This document shows, in pieces, positions 61,464 through 64,000 of a DNA stretch of 64,000 bases. The stretch lies in assembly GCA_934613505.1 (NCBI GenBank), contig CAKTTB010000010.1:1-64000 (forward strand), given 5' to 3'. Source of the DNA: an uncultured Oscillospiraceae bacterium (GTDB lineage: Bacteria; Bacillota; Clostridia; Oscillospirales; Oscillospiraceae). The translations under genes and the position numbers were made by a program. The notes below the pieces were generated by a model. That model saw nothing but the letters and a program-made list of their open reading frames with translations, did not search any database and had not been told where the DNA came from. Numbering within the stretch: position 1 is the stretch's first letter; each line of letters starts with the position of its first letter.

Positions 61464-63241
61464 GACCCAATATGCAGCCTGTCCAGAAGACTGATCTGAA
61501 GGCCGCGCTCCGGCGGCTGACTGCGTATCTGCGCAAGAGCCTCGGCATTCTGATCTTCGCGCTCGTCCTCGCGGCGCTCAGCGCCGTCCTGACGATCATC
61601 GGTCCCGATCAGGTCGGTAAGATCGCAACACTCATGTCCGAGGGACTGATGACCGGCATCGATCTTGCCGCCGTGGCAAAAGTCGGCATCCTGCTGGCCG
61701 TGATCTACGGCCTGAGCGCCCTGTTCGGCTTTGCGCAGCACTATATCATGGCGAGCGTCACGCTCAAAATGTCCTACCGGATGCGCGGCGAGCTCTCGGA
61801 AAAGATCAACCGCGTGCCGCAGAAGTACTTTAACTTCCATTCGCAGGGCGACATTCTCAGCCGCATCACGAACGACGTTTCCACGCTCCAGCAGGGTCTG
61901 ACCAACAGCCTGCCGACCATCATCTCGGCCGCCACGCAGTTTGTCGGGTGTCTCATCATGATGTTCGTGACCGAATGGCGGCTGGCGCTCGTCTCGCTGG
62001 CGGTCACGCTCGTCGGGCTTCTGCTAGTCATTCTCATCATGTCCCGCTCGCAGAAGTATTTTACTGCCCGGCAGGAAAGCCTCGGCGCGCTGAACGGCTA
62101 TGTGGAGGAGATGTACTCCGGCCACGCGGTCGTGCGCATCTCGCGTGCGGGCGAGCCAGTCGGCGAGAAATTCGACCAGCTCAACAGTGCCGTCTATGAC
62201 GCAAACTGGCGCTCGCAGTTCCTGTCCGGCGTCATGCAGCCGCTCATGAACATCATCGGCAACCTGTCCTATGTCGCCGTGTGCGTGCTGGGGTCGATCC
62301 TGGCCATTCAGGGCATCATCGACATCGGCGTCATCGTCTCGTTCATCCTGTATGTGCGCCTGTTCACGTCGCCTCTGACCCAGATCGCGCAGGGCATGAC
62401 GAACATGCAGACCGCTTCCGCGGCGGCCCACCGCATTTTTGACTTCCTCGAGAGTGAAGAGCTGCCCGACGAGAGCGAAAAGACGCCCGCGCCGCAGGCG
62501 GTCAAGGGTGCCGTCAGCTTTGAGCACGTCCGCTTCAGCTATCCCGACGCGCCGGAGAAGATCATCATCAAGGATTTCTCCGCCGAAGTCAACCCCGGCC
62601 AGAAGGTCGCCATCGTCGGCCCGACCGGTGCGGGTAAGACCACCATGGTCAACCTGCTCATGCGCTTTTACGAGCTCTGCGGCGGCAGCATCCGCATTGA
62701 CGGCACGCCCGCCAGCGAGCTGCGCCGTGAGGATGTGCACCGCATGTTCGCCATGGTGCTGCAGGACACGTGGCTGTTTGAAGGAACTGTCCGGGAAAAT
62801 CTGGTCTACAACATGCCGGATGTGACGGACGAGCAGCTGGAGACGGTCTGCCGCGCCTGCGGGCTTGACAAATTTGTGCATTCCCTGCCCCACGGCTTTG
62901 ACACCGTCCTGTCCGACAGTTCCTCCATCTCCGCCGGTCAGAAGCAGCTGCTGACCATCGCCCGCGCCATGCTGCAGGATGCGCCGATGCTCATTCTGGA
63001 CGAAGCGACCAGCTCCGTCGACACGCGCACGGAGCTGCTCATCCAGAGAGCCATGGATCGGCTGACTGAGAACCGCACGAGCTTCGTGATCGCCCACCGG
63101 CTCTCCACGATCAAGAACGCCGATCTCATCCTCGTCATGAAGGACGGCGACGTGATCGAGAGCGGTACGCACGAGACGCTCATGCAGAAGGGCGGCTTCT
63201 ACGCCGACCTCTACAACAGCCAGTTTGAGCGTGCCGGATGA
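61460..63241 (+). CDS. heterodimeric ABC exporter, subunit 2
   Basis: 593 residues. Six-helix domain, Walker A GPTGAGKTT, degenerate signature ISAGQKQLLT, canonical Walker B LILDEATSSVD and H-loop AHRLST. Complements subunit 1 to form the active site. Likely exports a toxic or amphipathic compound sensed by the MarR regulator. Confidence 0.94.
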   Translation: MRPNMQPVQKTDLKAALRRLTAYLRKSLGILIFALVLAALSAVLTIIGPDQVGKIATLMSEGLMTGIDLAAVAKVGILLAVIYGLSALFGFAQHYIMASVTLKMSYRMRGELSEKINRVPQKYFNFHSQGDILSRITNDVSTLQQGLTNSLPTIISAATQFVGCLIMMFVTEWRLALVSLAVTLVGLLLVILIMSRSQKYFTARQESLGALNGYVEEMYSGHAVVRISRAGEPVGEKFDQLNSAVYDANWRSQFLSGVMQPLMNIIGNLSYVAVCVLGSILAIQGIIDIGVIVSFILYVRLFTSPLTQIAQGMTNMQTASAAAHRIFDFLESEELPDESEKTPAPQAVKGAVSFEHVRFSYPDAPEKIIIKDFSAEVNPGQKVAIVGPTGAGKTTMVNLLMRFYELCGGSIRIDGTPASELRREDVHRMFAMVLQDTWLFEGTVRENLVYNMPDVTDEQLETVCRACGLDKFVHSLPHGFDTVLSDSSSISAGQKQLLTIARAMLQDAPMLILDEATSSVDTRTELLIQRAMDRLTENRTSFVIAHRLSTIKNADLILVMKDGDVIESGTHETLMQKGGFYADLYNSQFERAG

Positions 63242-63256
63242 TCCGCTGAAATCGCC

Positions 63257-63296
63257 GCCGCGCGGCCCCATAAAATGGGCCGCGCGGCATTTTTTT
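63257..63296 (+). terminator. intrinsic terminator
   Basis: Perfect 12-bp GC stem GCCGCGCGGCCC / GGGCCGCGCGGC, 8-nt loop, then ATTTTTTT. Confidence 0.93.
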
Positions 63297-63577
63297 CAGA
63301 AAAGCGGGAATTTCTGTGAATTTCAATAAAAATACAGAACAATTCTCTCTGATTTTTTCCGGATTGCATCTTGCAAAATCGCAGAAAATCCCGCATGATA
63401 TAAAAAACCAAAATCCCATGTGCAGACGACACCTGCCCACCTGCCGCGCACGTGCCGCGGTTTTTGCCCGCAGCAGCCAGCTTTTCCCGCTGCCGCCGGA
63501 TTTTATCCCTTCTTCTGATTTTGCCCAGAGGAAATGCAGGAAAAAACGTCTTTCGATTCATTTCCTGCAAATAATCG

Positions 63578-63606
63578 TTGCTTTTTTCGCTTTCATCATT
63601 TATAGT
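63578..63606 (+). promoter_or_regulatory. promoter of the peptide-type ABC permease gene
   Basis: TTGCTT (63578-63583), 17-bp spacer, TATAGT (63601-63606), 86 bp before the start codon. The preceding 63297-63577 holds small hairpins (for example AGGAAATG / CATTTCCT near 63531-63566) but no recognised riboswitch. Confidence 0.55.
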
Positions 63607-63691
63607 AACATAACAGCACAGTATCAAATACGGAAAAGGCACTTGTCTTTCTGCAAGCGACAGTTTCCAGTCATTGAAAGTGGGATGAACC

Positions 63692-64000
63692 ATGAACTCC
63701 AAGATGCTCCTCTACATTCTCAAGCGGATCGGGCTGGCGATTCTGACGATCTGGGTGGTCATCACGATCACGTTCTTCGTCATGCATGCCGTCCCCGGCG
63801 GCCCGTTCGTGGGTGAAAAGGCCACGACGCCAGCCGTTCAGGCCGCCATGGAGGCAAAATACGGCCTCGACAAGCCCGTCCTCGAGCAGTACATCACCTA
63901 CCTCGGCGATATCGTCACGCGCTTTGACTTTGGACCGTCTCTGAAGCAGCGCGGCCGTCAGGTCGTCGACATCATTGCAGACGGCATGAAGATCTCGGCT
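63692..64000 (+). CDS. DppB/OppB-type ABC transporter permease (partial, runs off the window)
   Basis: The first 103 residues. MNSKMLLYILKRIGLAILTI with helix 1, HAVPGGPF and YGLDKPVLEQYITYLGDIV are the DppB/OppB N-terminal signatures, followed by DFGPSLKQRGRQV. First permease of a peptide or nickel-type importer; the remaining subunits are expected beyond 64000. Confidence 0.9.
   Translation, partial: MNSKMLLYILKRIGLAILTIWVVITITFFVMHAVPGGPFVGEKATTPAVQAAMEAKYGLDKPVLEQYITYLGDIVTRFDFGPSLKQRGRQVVDIIADGMKISA

Noticed and set aside
63297..63577. Possible riboswitch or T-box before the peptide permease
   Set aside because: Only small hairpins seen; no conserved riboswitch or T-box motif could be recognised.
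1..64000. tRNA or rRNA genes
   Set aside because: None recognised on either strand by reading; a covariance-model scan would be needed to exclude a missed tRNA.

Overview
The window reads as a chromosomal segment of a GC-rich, low-motility Firmicute, most likely a gut Clostridia member of the Oscillospiraceae type. The evidence is the gene set (PASTA kinase, CdaA/CdaR, RemA, YicC, BlaI/BlaR1 pairs, heterodimeric ABC exporter), strong AGGAGG ribosome sites and sigma-A promoters. The taxonomic call is inference; no rRNA or tRNA gene was seen.

Layout. 1-2750: a BlaI repressor and BlaR1-type sensor peptidase. 2751-3650: small ORFs and relics. 3790-9826: type I-C CRISPR-Cas operon 1 (cas3-cas5c-cas8c-cas7c, no adaptation genes), preceded by a divergent RNA with a degenerate repeat. 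10012-11262: two CRISPR arrays placed tail to tail. 11434-18945: a second, complete type I-C operon on the minus strand (cas3-cas5c-cas8c-cas7c-cas4-cas1-cas2). 19309-28477: a BMP-type nucleoside/heterocycle ABC importer followed by an enamidase-like amidohydrolase, an 8-oxoguanine-deaminase-like enzyme, a creatininase-family amidohydrolase and a GntR regulator. 28658-37470: two sigma/anti-sigma modules, a broken SWIM-type gene, two acetyltransferases behind a probable transcription attenuator, and a second BlaI/BlaR1 pair. 37486-38902: a response regulator/ABC/histidine kinase operon in which every gene has lost its middle or N-terminus. 39057-42756: RidA, a DSD1-like PLP enzyme, a membrane protein with a dead exonuclease fold and a broken AEC transporter. 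43018-57375: a long minus-strand housekeeping operon from cdaA to rsgA. 57602-64000: MATE and YoaK relics, a MarR-controlled ABC exporter pair and the start of a peptide-type ABC permease.

Main observation. Upstream of cas operon 1, minus strand 3878-3793 has a sigma-A promoter, a transcript start coinciding with a degenerate type I-C repeat (5' GTC, 7-bp stem, GTGGATTGAAAA handle), an 18-nt spacer-like stretch and an intrinsic terminator. That 18-mer matches a site inside the cas3 promoter at 17 of 18 positions. The only mismatch is at position 6, and the site is preceded by TTC, the type I-C PAM. This is the architecture expected of a guide RNA that makes Cascade repress its own operon. A weaker second candidate lies beside the promoter of operon 2. 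Other leads are paired leader elements at the two arrays, a 31-codon leader ORF running through a terminator ahead of the acetyltransferases, 182-bp repeats that bracket the 14-gene housekeeping operon, and a run of genes shortened by internal deletions.
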